A stretch of 6,072 nt of DNA, from the NCBI GenBank assembly GCA_031280075.1, contig JAITHG010000247.1, positions 1 through 6,072 of the forward strand, written 5' to 3'. Below, piece after piece: positions 5,196 to 6,072 of the stretch. The notes beneath the pieces were generated by a model. It had not been told where the DNA came from, did not search any database, and saw only the letters and a list, made by a program, of their open reading frames with translations. Position 1 is the first letter of the stretch. Each line of letters begins with the position of its first letter. This stretch comes from Eubacteriales Family XIII. Incertae Sedis bacterium. GTDB taxonomy: Bacteria; Bacillota_A; Clostridia; Peptostreptococcales; Anaerovoracaceae. Made by a program: the position numbers and the translations under genes.

Positions 5196-6072
5196 TGGGT
5201 AGCCTCCGTTATCGCGGCGTCCAGCAGCGCCAGCGCTCTATCGATCAGTTCATGCGGGATGTTCAGCGCAGGGATCAGCGGGATGCGGTTGCCGTAATAG
5301 CCGCCGTGGTCGAGCAGCAGCCCCTCGCGCAGCGCAATCTGCCGGATGCGGGAGACCAGCTTGTACGCCGGTGCCTTCGAGACCGCATCCTCCACGAACT
5401 CAAGCCCGAGGTACAGCCCCTTGTGGTCGATGTAGCCCAAGGAGGCGTGCCGCGCCGCGATGCGATCCAGCCCTTCCTTGAAATGCGCGCCCCGCGCCTC
5501 GACCTCCGCGAGGAACCCGTCCGCCGTAATGACGTCGAGCACGGCGTTGCCCGCCGCGCACGCGACCGCATTGCCTGCCTGCGTATTGATGTGCGCCGTC
5601 GGTCGCCACGCGGACAGCAGTTCCGCCTTTGCGACGACGGCGGACAGCGGCAGCCCGCCGCCGATGGTCTTGGACACCACGATGGCGTCCGGGCGGATGC
5701 CCGAATGCTCGTAGCCCCAGAGCCTGCCGGTCCGCCCCAGCCCCGTCTGCACCTCATCCAGGATGAGCAGCAGCCCGTACTTGTCGCAGATGCGGCGCAG
5801 CCCTTCCAAATATTCACGCGGCGGGATATAGTACCCGGAAGAACTTTGGAACGGTTCCGCAATGATGGCGGCGACCAGGGAATTGCCATGCCCGTCCGTG
5901 TAGGGCGAATACGTGCCGGACAGGCTGCGGTCTAGCTCGTCGATCGCCTCCAGCCCATAGCCGCCATATTCACGAAGCCCGGCGCGGTACGCGTGCGGGA
6001 AGCCGAAGAACCCGACATGCCCGCCCGTCCCACCGGGGAAGTATGCCCGGTTCATGCCTGCCCGGCTCGTCA
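5192..6072 (-). CDS. Class III PLP-dependent aminotransferase (5' end cut by window)
   Basis: This is a fold-type I aminotransferase of the ornithine/4-aminobutyrate/dialkylglycine group, or a decarboxylating relative, acting in the cytoplasm. Only the last 292 residues are visible. The frame stays open from the internal ATG at 6055 to the right edge (TSRAG precedes MNRAYFPGG), so that ATG is not taken as the start; full-length members have about 420-450 residues. Counting from that Met, IIAEPFQSSSGYYIPP is at 64-79 and LLILDEVQTGLGRTGRLWGY at 96-115, with D100 as the pyridine-nitrogen aspartate. VVSKTIGGGLPLSAVV (126-141) carries the Schiff-base lysine K129 (codon at 5671-5669). INTQAGNAVACAAGNAVLDV follows, with GLYLGLEFV and GNRIPLIPALNI near the C-terminus. 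The stop overlaps the metY start, so the two are translationally coupled. The substrate is not clear; a gamma- or omega-amino acid, or a dialkyl or branched amino acid, is possible. Confidence 0.93.
   Translation of the reverse strand, partial: TSRAGMNRAYFPGGTGGHVGFFGFPHAYRAGLREYGGYGLEAIDELDRSLSGTYSPYTDGHGNSLVAAIIAEPFQSSSGYYIPPREYLEGLRRICDKYGLLLILDEVQTGLGRTGRLWGYEHSGIRPDAIVVSKTIGGGLPLSAVVAKAELLSAWRPTAHINTQAGNAVACAAGNAVLDVITADGFLAEVEARGAHFKEGLDRIAARHASLGYIDHKGLYLGLEFVEDAVSKAPAYKLVSRIRQIALREGLLLDHGGYYGNRIPLIPALNIPHELIDRALALLDAAITEATQ

Noticed and set aside
3672..5297. Long open frame on the plus strand opposite metY and its flanks.
   Set aside because: It is the antisense shadow of the metY-type gene, with Arg/Val/Asp-rich composition and no motifs.
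5189..5935. Open frame on the plus strand opposite the aminotransferase.
   Set aside because: It is antisense to a gene with full class III aminotransferase motifs and shows no domain of its own.
5192..6055. Taking the ATG at 6055 as the true start of the aminotransferase.
   Set aside because: The frame stays open to the window edge, and the protein would lack the N-terminal third of a class III aminotransferase.

Overview
The window is a GC-rich bacterial segment (about 60% or more GC by eye, with codons ending mostly in C or G) in which every supported gene lies on the minus strand, so transcription runs from right to left. The host cannot be named from this sequence. Strong GGAGG-type ribosome binding sites, a consensus sigma-70-type promoter and a YezD-family protein fit a high-GC anaerobic or facultative bacterium, for example of Firmicutes or Synergistetes type. 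That is an inference, not an identification.

Layout in the direction of transcription. (1) 6072-5192: a class III PLP aminotransferase whose N-terminus lies beyond the right edge. (2) 5195-3894: an O-acetylhomoserine sulfhydrylase (MetY-type), joined to gene 1 by a 4-base ATGA overlap. (3) A 100-base gap holding a GC hairpin. (4) 3793-3212: a DUF6125-type protein with four cysteines. (5) 3225-1951: a CaiB/BaiF (family III) CoA-transferase whose start overlaps gene 4 by 14 bases. (6) 1950-1845: a regulatory gap with a TTGACA-17-TATGAT promoter and, just past the expected transcription start, an AT-rich 38-base imperfect dyad. (7) 1844-1671: a 57-residue YezD/DUF2292 protein. (8) 1658-690: an OppB/DppB-type permease. 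(9) 693-1: an OppC/DppC-type permease, joined by another ATGA overlap and cut by the left edge.

How the genes may work together. The MetY enzyme and the YezD protein both point to sulfur and methionine/cysteine metabolism. The peptide-type ABC permeases could import a sulfur-containing peptide or related solute, with the binding protein and ATPases expected beyond the left edge. The aminotransferase, DUF6125 protein and CoA-transferase look catabolic or salvage-related: deamination, an unknown step, and activation of a carboxylate as a CoA thioester. That pathway is a hypothesis from gene order. No single gene here is of an unknown type except the DUF6125 protein. The least explained elements are the DUF6125/CoA-transferase pair and the promoter-dyad-yezD-transporter arrangement. 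No RNA genes, insertion sequences, CRISPR arrays or phage features were seen, and there is no gene-free stretch longer than 300 bases.
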